This document shows, one piece after another, positions 1 through 7,420 of a stretch of DNA of 10,656 bases. A program made the translations under genes and the position numbers. The stretch is taken from contig NZ_JACIYL010000064.1 of assembly GCF_014359955.1 (NCBI RefSeq), positions 1 to 10,656 on the forward strand, in the 5' to 3' direction. The notes beneath the pieces are model-generated. The model saw nothing but the letters and a program-made list of their open reading frames with translations. It was not told the DNA's origin and ran no database searches. Positions within the stretch are counted from its first letter, which is position 1. Every line of letters starts with the position of its first letter. This stretch comes from Thermogutta sp. Its GTDB lineage: Bacteria; Planctomycetota; Planctomycetia; Pirellulales; Thermoguttaceae.

Positions 1-1110
1 GTCCTGGGCGAATTTGTTGTCGGGCGGTACCTGACCCGCCTGTACCCATTGCGCCAATCGCACCTGCGGATCCAACTGAGCCAGAACCGGATGCAGGGCG
101 TAACCGGCCAATCCCCCGGCGAGAAGCCACAGCGGAACAGCACCCAGCATGATCGCCAGGCGACGTCGTGCCGTCCGCCGTTCCGCTCGAGGGAGCGGCG
201 GCACAGGGGCCACGATTGCTCCGTAAGGACACGCATCTTCGCACAGCCGGCAGCGAATGCATTCGGTTGGGGGGATGCGCACATGCCAGCGTGCCAGTTT
301 GGAGCAGAGACCCAGGAGTGCACCATACGGACAGAGGAACCGGCAATACGGTCGCCCGACAAAAATCCCAATCAAAAGTAAACTGCCACCGAAAACCAGC
401 ATGGATGTGGCGCCCGACCGCCGGAAAAACGCCACAAACGGATCGTACTCGCAAATGACGTAGCTGGTCCCGGTCGCCGCATAAAGCACGGCCAGGCCAA
501 GGTAGATCCAGGGGAAAAGCCCCAGGGCGTGTTCCAGCCAGTCGGGCAGCTTCTGTGGTCGAACGGCGGCAATTTCCTGGATCGCCCCCAGCGGACATAC
601 GGCCGCACAAAACACCCTACCAAAAAATAAGGCAAAAGCGATCGGCAGCGCAAAAAAGAGCAGCACGCTCCACGGAATAACGTACCGTCCATCAAAAAGG
701 CCCTGAGCCACATCCTGAATGGCCCCGATGGAGCAGACACACCCTTCCCGATGAAAGCCGAACCAGAACAAACTGACACCCGCCAGCACAAACAGCCCGT
801 TTCGCGATCGCTTCGCCAGCGCCAGATAGGTCGCGGTCCCCAGGGCGATGACGAGGGCGATCGTGTCCACCATTTCCCAAACGGGTGAGGGCGGTGGCGG
901 GACGGGCGTTTCCGGGAGCTTATGGGAGGTAAAATCCGGCGGGGGAAATCGCTCGACGGCCAGCGCTGCCCACCGTCCCGCCAGCACAACGGCGGCGACC
1001 CCCAGAAGGACGAACGCCTTCCATCGTCGCGACGCTCCTTTCTGCGAGCAGGACGCTTCTGGCAGCCGACAGTTTTCACGCTGTTCCTGCTTGGGAAAAC
1101 GGTCAATCAT
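1..1110 (-). CDS. NapH/NosR-like polytopic membrane iron-sulphur protein (3' end beyond window)
   Basis: This frame is open from ATG 1110 to the left edge (370 codons visible, no stop), so the C-terminus is missing. I see hydrophobic segments near residues 32-50, 80-98, 106-119, 145-164, 197-212, 236-251 and 318-337. Cysteine motifs are C124-x-C126, C168-x3-C172-P, C256-x3-C260-P and a classical ferredoxin motif C284-x2-C287-x2-C290-x3-C294-P. Paired CxxxCP motifs on membrane helices followed by a 4Fe-4S site are typical of the NapH/NosR/CcoG-like family, which moves electrons between quinols or cytoplasmic donors and exported acceptors. The exported ferredoxin gene ends 69 bases upstream, in the same frame, which suggests a complex of the two. 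No clear Shine-Dalgarno precedes ATG 1110; GTG 1164 is an alternative start. Whether an FMN-binding domain follows, as in some relatives, cannot be seen. The family call is good; the partner enzyme is unknown. Confidence 0.88.
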   Translation of the reverse strand, partial: MIDRFPKQEQRENCRLPEASCSQKGASRRWKAFVLLGVAAVVLAGRWAALAVERFPPPDFTSHKLPETPVPPPPSPVWEMVDTIALVIALGTATYLALAKRSRNGLFVLAGVSLFWFGFHREGCVCSIGAIQDVAQGLFDGRYVIPWSVLLFFALPIAFALFFGRVFCAAVCPLGAIQEIAAVRPQKLPDWLEHALGLFPWIYLGLAVLYAATGTSYVICEYDPFVAFFRRSGATSMLVFGGSLLLIGIFVGRPYCRFLCPYGALLGLCSKLARWHVRIPPTECIRCRLCEDACPYGAIVAPVPPLPRAERRTARRRLAIMLGAVPLWLLAGGLAGYALHPVLAQLDPQVRLAQWVQAGQVPPDNKFAQD

Positions 1111-1179
1111 ATCGGAGGTATCACCGCACCAAAGTCTTTTGGGGCCGACAGAACGGCGAGGCACATCTCCACGATAGAT

Positions 1180-1767
1180 TCAGAGTGTAGCGCTCGGTTT
1201 GTACAGATGTTTCAACAGATAGGGCTGTGACGCTGGAAGCCGCACAAACGCCTGCGAAGGACAGGCGATGGCAATGGAACACTGGTGGCAATTCAGGCAA
1301 CGGTCGTGCCTGACCTGGAGGTAAAGGGAACCGTTGCCGAACGCAGCGCAGCCAACCACACACTTGCCGCACGCAATGCACAGATTCTCGTCGATCGTGT
1401 ATTCGTAGTAAGGCTCTTCGACCAGTTTCCGAATGAGGGCACCCGTGGGGCAGAGCTGGTTTTCCGCCCCGGTATTGAGGGCCAGCGGCTCCGGTGGAAA
1501 ATACCCGGTGCACAAATCGCAGTAGCCGCACATGGGAAAGCTGTTGACGCATTTGACGGCGGAGGGATCCAGAACGCAATGCGTCGCGCAGTTGCCGCAA
1601 GCGATGCACTTGTAAGGATCAATCTGCCAGACCAAAACGTCCCCGGAGGCTTTTTTTCCTGCCAGGAACCCAACCAGCCCACCGACTCCGAGAAACGTTG
1701 CCATCTGGATCCCTTCCCGCAACATTTCTCGTCGCGAAACCCGTTTATCACTACCCGTCGGGCTCAT
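1180..1767 (-). CDS. Tat-exported polyferredoxin, HybA/NapG/DmsB-like electron-transfer subunit
   Basis: This is a 195-residue protein. The N-terminus has a twin-arginine motif (SRREML, residues 11-16) followed by a hydrophobic stretch to about residue 37, as in a Tat signal or anchor. The mature part has C54-x2-C57-x2-C60-x3-C64, C80-x2-C83-x2-C86, C106-P, C130-x2-C133-x2-C136-x3-C140 and C157-x2-C160-x2-C163-x5-C169-P. That is enough ligand for about four [4Fe-4S] clusters in the interleaved arrangement of the HybA/NrfC/DmsB family. Such proteins pass electrons between a membrane quinone-linked subunit and an exported partner, and here the membrane iron-sulphur gene follows directly. The start at 1767 is favoured over upstream in-frame codons (to 1848) because AGGAGGG lies 7 bases before it and because the longer form would overlap the preceding gene. 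The redox partner and direction of flow are inferred only from neighbours. Confidence 0.9.
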   Translation of the reverse strand: MSPTGSDKRVSRREMLREGIQMATFLGVGGLVGFLAGKKASGDVLVWQIDPYKCIACGNCATHCVLDPSAVKCVNSFPMCGYCDLCTGYFPPEPLALNTGAENQLCPTGALIRKLVEEPYYEYTIDENLCIACGKCVVGCAAFGNGSLYLQVRHDRCLNCHQCSIAIACPSQAFVRLPASQPYLLKHLYKPSATL

Positions 1768-1774
1768 GGGATTT

Positions 1775-1781
1775 CCCTCCT
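1775..1781 (-). promoter_or_regulatory. Shine-Dalgarno of the Tat ferredoxin gene
   Basis: On the minus strand the sequence is AGGAGGG, 7 bases before ATG 1767. It decides the start, because the longer in-frame reading (to 1848) would run into the upstream gene and place residues before the twin-arginine motif. Confidence 0.75.
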
Positions 1782-1810
1782 GCCGACAATTCGGCGCCTT
1801 GCCACGGAAA

Positions 1811-2185
1811 TCACCTCGACGATCGAGCGGCGGCCAGTTTCCCATCAACGGGAGATTTCCGCGACTCCTCTTGGGCCTTACTCTTCAGGTCTCCCTCTTG
1901 CTGGGAATTCCTGTTCGCCTGATCATCGCGCAGACTCTGTCGGAATAACTGGGCCTGGGGCAGGAAACAGGCAGCGACCCGCGAACAGCCGTTACATATC
2001 GACCGCCGACAGGCCACGCTGGCTTGCGGACCGATACGTCGCAGCCCCAGAGTCACCGTCGTCGCAGAGAGTGCCATCAGAGCAACCGCCCGAAACGACT
2101 CGCGCCAGAAGTCCCGCCGGGTCACAAACGGGCCAGCTTCGGAGACGTGCTTCTTGTGATGAATTGCAGCATGCGAATCGGTCAT
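1811..2185 (-). CDS. Small Tat-signal protein with a four-cysteine cluster, function unknown
   Basis: This is a 124-residue protein I cannot assign to a named family. It has a His/Lys-rich start (HHKKH, residues 9-13), a twin-arginine motif TRRDFW (22-27), then a hydrophobic helix (about 32-47). After the helix come four closely spaced cysteines, C59-x4-C64-x2-C67-x5-C73, and finally a polar, charged tail without predicted structure (about 85-124). The Cys pattern could hold a metal or an Fe-S cluster, or make disulphides outside the cell; this is inference. It sits between the NHL propeller gene (137 bases upstream) and the Tat ferredoxin gene (43 bases downstream), so it is probably part of the same exported redox module. 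The start ATG 2185 has only a weak purine-rich stretch in front. The frame is convincing because the Tat motif, helix and Cys cluster occur in the right order. Confidence 0.72.
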   Translation of the reverse strand: MTDSHAAIHHKKHVSEAGPFVTRRDFWRESFRAVALMALSATTVTLGLRRIGPQASVACRRSICNGCSRVAACFLPQAQLFRQSLRDDQANRNSQQEGDLKSKAQEESRKSPVDGKLAAARSSR

Positions 2186-2322
2186 GGCTGGAAGCTCTCT
2201 TCTGTATCCCCAGGATTCACCCAGTTTGCCGGGCCACCAGGTTTTTTACCACTCCGAACAGACCACCGAAACACGATACCCCAGCCCGCCCCGGTTCACC
2301 ACACTCCCGCTACCCGAGGACG

Positions 2323-3570
2323 TTATTTCTGCGTGGTAGCATAACCATTGATTGTCTCCCTCATGTGCATGGCACTCCCCTCGGCATGGTCGGAAGCGGC
2401 CGGGTGGCCGTCCTCCTTCGGCCGAAAAGCCTCCAGGACACCCCGTCCGGGATCGAGAACGAGGATCCATTGTTCGCCGGGACTCTCGGGAGGTGAGAAG
2501 ATTTCCACATCGAGCACTGGAAGTCGATCTTCGTCCCGCGTCTCTTCCCATTTGCTGGAAGGGGCAAAATGCTCGGGGGAGGCCACCCAACCCAACAGCT
2601 CGCCGTGTGCCGAGTACACTTTCACCCGTGGAATCCCTTTTTCCGCCGTCACCACCCTCCCATCGGAAAATAGCGCGATATGAGCGGGGTTACAACAGCC
2701 ACAGAAACCCGCCTCATCCAGTCCCGCTTTGCCCCAGAAGATTTCCAAATCACCCTCCGGTGTATAAAGTTCGACGCGATGCACGCCGGGGTTGACCACG
2801 CGCAGGAGGCCGTCGGAACCCCAGGCGAGATCAAAATAGGGACTGGGAATGATAAAACCGAGGATCCCGCGATCCGCGTCGCGGTGCCCAATCTCGGCTA
2901 TTTTCTCACCGTGGCGATCGACACGGTGAACGACCCGGTTGCCTGCATCCGCCACGAAAACGTCCTCACCAGCCACGGCAATGTCCGTAACGACGGCCTT
3001 GGTACCAAAAAAATTCCATTCCGACTGGACGTCACCTTTCGGAGTCAACACGACAACTCTGGAGCCGCTTCCCACGAGGAAGAGCCAATCCGAATCCGAA
3101 CCCCTCCCGGCTCCGCTAACCTCAGGTTCCGAGCGCTTGGCAACGGCGAGACACTGGGGCGCAAAAGACAGGGCCATTTTTTCTTCCAATCGCCCCCCGC
3201 TTGCCGAAAGGGCGACGGGAAGCAGTTGATCATCCACAGCAATCCAGGCGTTGGTTCCCATCACCGCCAGTCGCCGCACCTCCCTTCTCGGAATCTCGAC
3301 CTGCCAGGCGGGCTCGAAAATAATCTTTTCCGCGGGCACGGAGACGTAGTTGTCCAGCGTATAGACAAACCGCTCTGGCAGTGCGTTGGTGCGAGGGCTT
3401 CGCAGATGATTTCGGTACACAAGGACGGCCGTGCCTCCGATGATAAGACCGATGACGACGCAACCGAGTGCCAGCAGCGCTTCCTGCCGAACTGTGCCCC
3501 TCGGGATGGTCGCTGGCCCCTCAACCAACCGGTGATTCCACAACGGAGCTTGTTTTCGTCCTGTGTCCAT
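2323..3570 (-). CDS. Membrane-anchored NHL-repeat beta-propeller protein
   Basis: This is a 415-residue protein with a short cytoplasmic-like N-terminus, one membrane helix at about residues 30-52 and a long exported domain. Repeats of the NHL type are visible, for example DIAVAGEDVFVADAGNRVVHRVD (around 196-218; given here only as a positional guide), LAWGSDGLLRVVNPGVHRVELY (around 248-269) and IALFSDGRVVTAEKGIPRVKVY (around 298-319). NHL propellers usually act as scaffolds or ligand-binding platforms rather than as enzymes. A cysteine group C290-G-C292-C293 precedes one blade and is unusual for a plain NHL protein; it may bind metal or disulphide-bond. The gene lies 41 bases after the PQQ-propeller gene and heads the redox cluster. 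ATG 3570 is chosen because the next in-frame ATG upstream (3636) lies inside the preceding gene. The Shine-Dalgarno is weak. Confidence 0.83.
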   Translation of the reverse strand: MDTGRKQAPLWNHRLVEGPATIPRGTVRQEALLALGCVVIGLIIGGTAVLVYRNHLRSPRTNALPERFVYTLDNYVSVPAEKIIFEPAWQVEIPRREVRRLAVMGTNAWIAVDDQLLPVALSASGGRLEEKMALSFAPQCLAVAKRSEPEVSGAGRGSDSDWLFLVGSGSRVVVLTPKGDVQSEWNFFGTKAVVTDIAVAGEDVFVADAGNRVVHRVDRHGEKIAEIGHRDADRGILGFIIPSPYFDLAWGSDGLLRVVNPGVHRVELYTPEGDLEIFWGKAGLDEAGFCGCCNPAHIALFSDGRVVTAEKGIPRVKVYSAHGELLGWVASPEHFAPSSKWEETRDEDRLPVLDVEIFSPPESPGEQWILVLDPGRGVLEAFRPKEDGHPAASDHAEGSAMHMRETINGYATTQK

Positions 3571-3611
3571 AGTGGTGTTCCGGGCAAGACGTCGATCAAC
3601 CGCCCTCGATC

Positions 3612-5018
3612 TCAGTTGGCCGTCAAATCGAGGCAAACCATCTCCGTGCTGCTGCGAACAATCAGGCGGCCCTTTACAATCGCCATGGGCCCCCAGCAGT
3701 CGTGTCCCTCAAGCACCCGAGCCTGTGCCAGAGGTCGGAAGGCCTCGGGAGTCGCTTCCGCCATGGTCAGTGTGCCGTTGTCGTCGAGTGCCAGCAGCAG
3801 GCCATTTGCGATCATATACGGTCCCAATCCGAATCGGTACTGGGAACCGCTCGCCCAGCGCTGGTTGCCGTTCAGGTCCAGGCAAACCATCTGCTTATCT
3901 TTTTCCCGCACGCCGTAGATAAACCCTTTGTACAGCACGGGGGTTTGCTGGGTCGAGCCGAACTGCTGGGGAGGAAGCCGTGATTCCACCGCGGGGATAA
4001 TCCTGTCGCCCTCTTTTGTTAACCGCATGAACAGGGCCCCTGCATCGTACCCGCCGCAGAAAAAAATGCGATCATCGGGCAGAGGAAGCGGAGACGGGAC
4101 GGTGGCGAGACTGATTTTCCACTCGGGTGTATCCCAAAGGATGGCGCCATCGTCGGCTCGAACCGCGACCACGCCCCCTGTCGCGCAGTACACATACATG
4201 CGCATCCCCTGAAAGACGACCGGCATGATCGAAGAATGAGTCATTTTCCAGTCGCGTGGATTGGGTGTTCGCCACAACTCTTTGCCCGTTGCCGCGTCAA
4301 GGGCGACCATAAGGGCTTCAGGGCCACCCGGCGCGAGGATGACCCGGTCGTTTTCCACCAGGGGACATTGACCGGTGTACCAGGGAGGCACGGTGGCTCC
4401 CCAGCGTTCCGCCATGTCGATGAGCCAGTACTTTTCGCCCGTCAGACGATCCAGACAGGCCACGTGGCACTTCGGGCCGATGGTCACCACATACTTGTCG
4501 GTCACCGTTGGGATGGTACGGGACATGCCATGGTTGCGTTTGACAGTATTGTGATAGCGGAACTGCCAAATATCCCGGCCATCGTCCAGCGAAAGACAGC
4601 GGACGACGTCCTCTTCCTTTTCACGATCGTAGTCGATCATGTACACCCGCCCGTCCTTGATCGCCGCTGCCGCAAATCCCTCCCCTACTTCGATGGACCA
4701 GATGCGCCGGGGTCCTTCCGGGGGCCAGGAGCGGGCCAGCGTCACGCTGGGATCTTCCCAAATGGCGTCCAGATTGGGCCCGCGGAACCTCGGCCATTCC
4801 CCTGGAACCGATGAAGGTTTCCCATCCAGCGTCACAAGTGTGCCGGATAGCTCGTGTTTTTCGGACTCCTGTCTCATCGGGCGGACAGGCCGATCCAGTC
4901 CTGGCACGCGGCGTGCCAGCGGCGGTGCCGGCACCGCGACCATCCAAATGACAATCGCCCCCAATCCCAGGAGGGCGACGGTGAGCGGAAGGAGAACTGT
5001 CCAAGCGAAGGATCGCAT
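3612..5018 (-). CDS. Membrane-anchored PQQ-like (BamB-type) beta-propeller protein
   Basis: This is a 468-residue protein with an N-terminal membrane helix (about residues 7-28) and an exported domain opening with EWPRFRGPN (74-82), a start often seen in planctomycete PQQ-repeat proteins. Several repeats have the typical form 'hydrophobic strand, LD..TG..LW': CLDRLTGEKYW (188-198), ALDAATGKELW (239-249), AVRADDGAILW (285-295) and CLDLNGNQRW (379-388). That fits a multi-bladed propeller. No dehydrogenase-specific catalytic motif (such as the vicinal disulphide or calcium site of methanol dehydrogenase) is evident, so I would not call it an enzyme; a binding or scaffold role outside the cell is more likely. 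Its start lies 23 bases after the Gfo/Idh/MocA stop, which suggests cotranscription. There is no good Shine-Dalgarno before ATG 5018, so translational coupling to the upstream gene is plausible. Confidence 0.87.
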   Translation of the reverse strand: MRSFAWTVLLPLTVALLGLGAIVIWMVAVPAPPLARRVPGLDRPVRPMRQESEKHELSGTLVTLDGKPSSVPGEWPRFRGPNLDAIWEDPSVTLARSWPPEGPRRIWSIEVGEGFAAAAIKDGRVYMIDYDREKEEDVVRCLSLDDGRDIWQFRYHNTVKRNHGMSRTIPTVTDKYVVTIGPKCHVACLDRLTGEKYWLIDMAERWGATVPPWYTGQCPLVENDRVILAPGGPEALMVALDAATGKELWRTPNPRDWKMTHSSIMPVVFQGMRMYVYCATGGVVAVRADDGAILWDTPEWKISLATVPSPLPLPDDRIFFCGGYDAGALFMRLTKEGDRIIPAVESRLPPQQFGSTQQTPVLYKGFIYGVREKDKQMVCLDLNGNQRWASGSQYRFGLGPYMIANGLLLALDDNGTLTMAEATPEAFRPLAQARVLEGHDCWGPMAIVKGRLIVRSSTEMVCLDLTAN

Positions 5019-5041
5019 ACGGCAACGCGAATGGCGGCGAG

Positions 5042-6244
5042 TTACTCCTTGAGGCCTGTCACATCAAAGTCCCATCGTTCGTTTGTGGCCAGCATTTGGT
5101 CCCACGTGACCTCTGCTTTTTGGTACGCAGCCATCCGCCCAAGGATCGTCGTGAGATTGCTGCGGACGCTGGGAGCCACGGTGGGATTGCTGAAATCCCC
5201 CTTGGTAATGGCCTCATAAAAGGTAGCAATGTTTGTTTTCGCACCATCTGTGTAAAGATTGCCAGTCGGGCCGCCTGGAAAAGGCTTTTTCCCCTGGATG
5301 CTGATCGTTCCAAAATAATGGGTGTCGGCCGTTCCTTCCGTGCCGAAGATGCGACAGCCGATGTCGTCATAACCGGCCCCGTACTGTTTGGATGCGAATG
5401 TGAGAATGACCTCATTGGGAAAGGTGAAGATGACGGAGAAATGATCCCAGCAGTCGCCAGGTCCGGTTTTGCCTTTGCGACCGCCCAATCCGTAAGCTCG
5501 CTCGGGAGCCGCATCCAGGAACCAGGTGGCCACGTCCAGCGCATGGATGTTCTGTTCAGTGATGATGTCACCAGAAAGAACCCGAAAGGCCCCCCATGCC
5601 CGAAGGACATGTTCCGGGTTTTTCACATCCAGATCGGCGGGCGCCACCCAGGTGGGACCACAATAATACACCGCCTCGGCACTCACAATCGTGCCGATAT
5701 CACCCGCCTGAACACGGCGAACCGCCTCCTGATAAAGCGGGCAGGCACGGGTTTGAAAGTCCACAAGAAAGGCCAGTTTTTTGGATGTCGCCTTCTGGCC
5801 TGCCTGTTCAATGACCCGGCACCCCGCCACATCGACAGCCACGGGTTTGGCCAGGAAAACGTGCACGCCGGCCTCGACGGCTGCGGCAGCCTGTTCAGGA
5901 TGAAAGAATGGGGGACTTTCAATGGCGACGGCATCCAGGCCGCCGTCGTCCAGCATCCGCCGATGACCCAGCAGTCCGGTGTAACGCCGGTTTTCCGGCA
6001 CCCCAAACTGCGTCCCCGCTGCCTCGGCCCGGTCGGCGAAATAATCGTGGACCGCCGCAATCGCGTAGCCTCCGTGTTCCCGGAACAGGTTGGCGATCCA
6101 GCGGCCCCGGCCACCACATCCAATAAGTCCCAGGCGGATCCGCGAGTTGGCTTCACTCCCGAAAACCCGGTCACGACGGATCAACGAAGCCACGGCTACG
6201 CCGCCAGCAGCCAGAAATGTCCGGCGATCGGTCCTGCTCGGCAT
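5042..6244 (-). CDS. Tat-exported Gfo/Idh/MocA family oxidoreductase
   Basis: This is a 400-residue protein, normal length for the family. It begins with a Tat-like signal (TDRRTFLAAGG, residues 5-15, then a short hydrophobic part). Next comes a Rossmann fold with G42-x-G44-x2-G47 for NAD(P) binding. The family's usual EKP catalytic motif reads AKP here (132-134, lysine K133 kept). Further on is NIHALD (232-237), matching the family's conserved His/Asp region. The C-terminal domain includes FGTEGTA (300-306), typical of sugar or inositol-like substrates. In the family these enzymes oxidise or reduce polyol and sugar carbons with NAD(P); an exported copy must fold with cofactor inside before Tat export. 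ATG 6244 is chosen because AGGAGG lies 7 bases ahead and the Tat signal follows at once; longer in-frame starts (to 6367) add unrelated sequence. The substrate is unknown. Confidence 0.9.
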   Translation of the reverse strand: MPSRTDRRTFLAAGGVAVASLIRRDRVFGSEANSRIRLGLIGCGGRGRWIANLFREHGGYAIAAVHDYFADRAEAAGTQFGVPENRRYTGLLGHRRMLDDGGLDAVAIESPPFFHPEQAAAAVEAGVHVFLAKPVAVDVAGCRVIEQAGQKATSKKLAFLVDFQTRACPLYQEAVRRVQAGDIGTIVSAEAVYYCGPTWVAPADLDVKNPEHVLRAWGAFRVLSGDIITEQNIHALDVATWFLDAAPERAYGLGGRKGKTGPGDCWDHFSVIFTFPNEVILTFASKQYGAGYDDIGCRIFGTEGTADTHYFGTISIQGKKPFPGGPTGNLYTDGAKTNIATFYEAITKGDFSNPTVAPSVRSNLTTILGRMAAYQKAEVTWDQMLATNERWDFDVTGLKE

Positions 6245-6251
6245 GCTCTGT

Positions 6252-6257
6252 CCTCCT
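6252..6257 (-). promoter_or_regulatory. Shine-Dalgarno of the Gfo/Idh/MocA gene
   Basis: A perfect AGGAGG on the minus strand, 7 bases before ATG 6244. It settles the start against the 41-residue longer in-frame reading. Confidence 0.8.
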
Positions 6258-6334
6258 GGTGTATGCGCGTTTTGGGGGATTCTCCGAGTGATGTAAGCAC
6301 GCTCCACATTCGTTCCGCGACATTTCCGAGGGCC

Positions 6335-6350
6335 AGAGGCGGAGGCCTCT
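6335..6350 (-). repeat. Short inverted repeat in the hydrolase-Gfo/Idh/MocA gap
   Basis: AGAGGC and GCCTCT face each other across a 4-base loop, giving a 6-bp GC-rich hairpin about 90 bases upstream of the Gfo/Idh/MocA start. Neither strand has a T run after it, so it is not a clear intrinsic terminator. The rest of the 189-base gap (6245-6433) shows no gene. The hairpin may slow polymerase or be chance. Confidence 0.4.
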
Positions 6351-6433
6351 CGTATTTCGCCCCACACTGCCTGAACGGTGGCTAAGAAACCCTCGGGGTG
6401 TCCTGCAGGAAAGCTCGCGATCCTGGAATCGAC

Positions 6434-7255
6434 TCAGGAACCCGATTTTTCGGTTGTGCCGGAGCGGACCTGCTGAAACAGCCATTCTCGCAATTCCGGC
6501 TCCTGATAGGCCCGGGACCACGAGTTGTGGCCCACGCCGGGGTATTCCGTGTAGCGCACCTTTCCGCCTGCTTTCTTGAGGGCTTCGACCATGGCTCGGG
6601 ACAGGGCGGGCGGCACCACGGGATCAGCGCCGCCATGGAAGATCCACATCGGAATATGGGCAATTTCCCCGGCACGGGATGTGTCTCCACCACCGCATAT
6701 CGGGACGGCCGCGGCGAAATCATGCGGACGCCGCAGCAAAAGGTCGAACGTGCCAAATCCACCCATCGACAGCCCGGTCACGTAGCACCGATCGGGATCC
6801 ACGCTCAATTCCTTGCGAATTTGGTCAAAAAGCTCGATGACCAGTTTCATGGGACGTGTGAGTTCATTGGGCCAGGGTTGAGACGAATCCGCCTGGCGCC
6901 GAATACCCGCCCACCAGGAATCCCGCGGACATTGTGGAGCAATGAGGATGGCCGGATGCTGGGGATCGAGCACAAGTGTCAGAAATTCATCGTTTTTGAG
7001 CTGGGCCTCGTTGTCATCCCCTCGCTCTCCTGCCCCGTGCAGAAAGATGATGAGGGGGTACTTCTTGCTCGGATCGTAGTTTTCCGGCTTCCAGAGACGA
7101 TACGGAAGCGTTTCCCCCTCGGCGTTTTTGTACACCCGTTTTTCCAGTTTGCTGTGGAGCTCTTTGTACATCTGGGCTGAAACAGTCTGGCAGACACTCA
7201 ACCAGGTCAGGACAACCACCGTTCCGACGCCGAAGCCACCGATCCACCGTTTCAT
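6434..7255 (-). CDS. Secreted alpha/beta hydrolase (prolyl oligopeptidase / esterase-depolymerase type)
   Basis: This is a 273-residue protein with a signal peptide (hydrophobic to about residue 25, likely cleavage after VSA, 25-27). The alpha/beta-hydrolase landmarks are in order: oxyanion-hole region FLHGAGERG (71-79), nucleophile elbow GLSMGG (161-166, Ser163), acid D211 in HGGADPVVP (208-216), and base H243 in GVGHNSW (240-246). The catalytic triad is therefore intact. Proteins of this type, often annotated 'prolyl oligopeptidase family' or 'phospholipase/carboxylesterase', cleave esters or polymer-linked acyl groups outside the cell; the precise substrate cannot be read. A GAGAAGGAT Shine-Dalgarno lies 6 bases before ATG 7255. 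The upstream cytochrome unit ends in a terminator, so this gene probably begins its own transcript, possibly continuing into the oxidoreductase gene 189 bases downstream. Confidence 0.9.
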   Translation of the reverse strand: MKRWIGGFGVGTVVVLTWLSVCQTVSAQMYKELHSKLEKRVYKNAEGETLPYRLWKPENYDPSKKYPLIIFLHGAGERGDDNEAQLKNDEFLTLVLDPQHPAILIAPQCPRDSWWAGIRRQADSSQPWPNELTRPMKLVIELFDQIRKELSVDPDRCYVTGLSMGGFGTFDLLLRRPHDFAAAVPICGGGDTSRAGEIAHIPMWIFHGGADPVVPPALSRAMVEALKKAGGKVRYTEYPGVGHNSWSRAYQEPELREWLFQQVRSGTTEKSGS

Positions 7256-7348
7256 GGCATCATCCTTCTCCGAAGCCTACTTCAGGGACCAATTCGAACA
7301 CACCCAGGCATAACCCCCAAAGCATTGCCGTGTAGCCAGAATATCAAG

Positions 7349-7376
7349 AAAAAACGCCGGTGTGAATCCACCGGCG
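7349..7376 (-). terminator. Rho-independent terminator after the cytochrome gene
   Basis: On the minus strand an 8-bp perfect stem (CGCCGGTG / CACCGGCG) with a 6-base loop is followed directly by six T residues. It starts 44 bases after the cytochrome stop codon and separates that gene from the hydrolase gene. Confidence 0.88.
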
Positions 7377-7420
7377 ACAAGTGGCCTGTCTTAACTCAGC
7401 CCGAGCCGGGCGAAGGACTC

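Noticed and set aside
372..1106. 244-codon minus-strand frame
   Set aside because: It is a shifted frame of the membrane iron-sulphur gene. The true frame carries CxxxCP and ferredoxin motifs and membrane helices over the same DNA.
1285..2496. 403-codon plus-strand open frame
   Set aside because: It lies antisense to the ferredoxin, four-Cys and NHL genes. Its protein is rich in Arg/Pro/Ser with no family motifs, typical of a shadow frame in GC-rich DNA.
2680..3918. 412-codon plus-strand open frame
   Set aside because: It is antisense to the NHL and PQQ genes, has no recognisable domain, and spans two real genes.
5096..6385. 429-codon plus-strand open frame
   Set aside because: It is antisense to a clear Gfo/Idh/MocA gene with good motifs and a Shine-Dalgarno; its own product has none.
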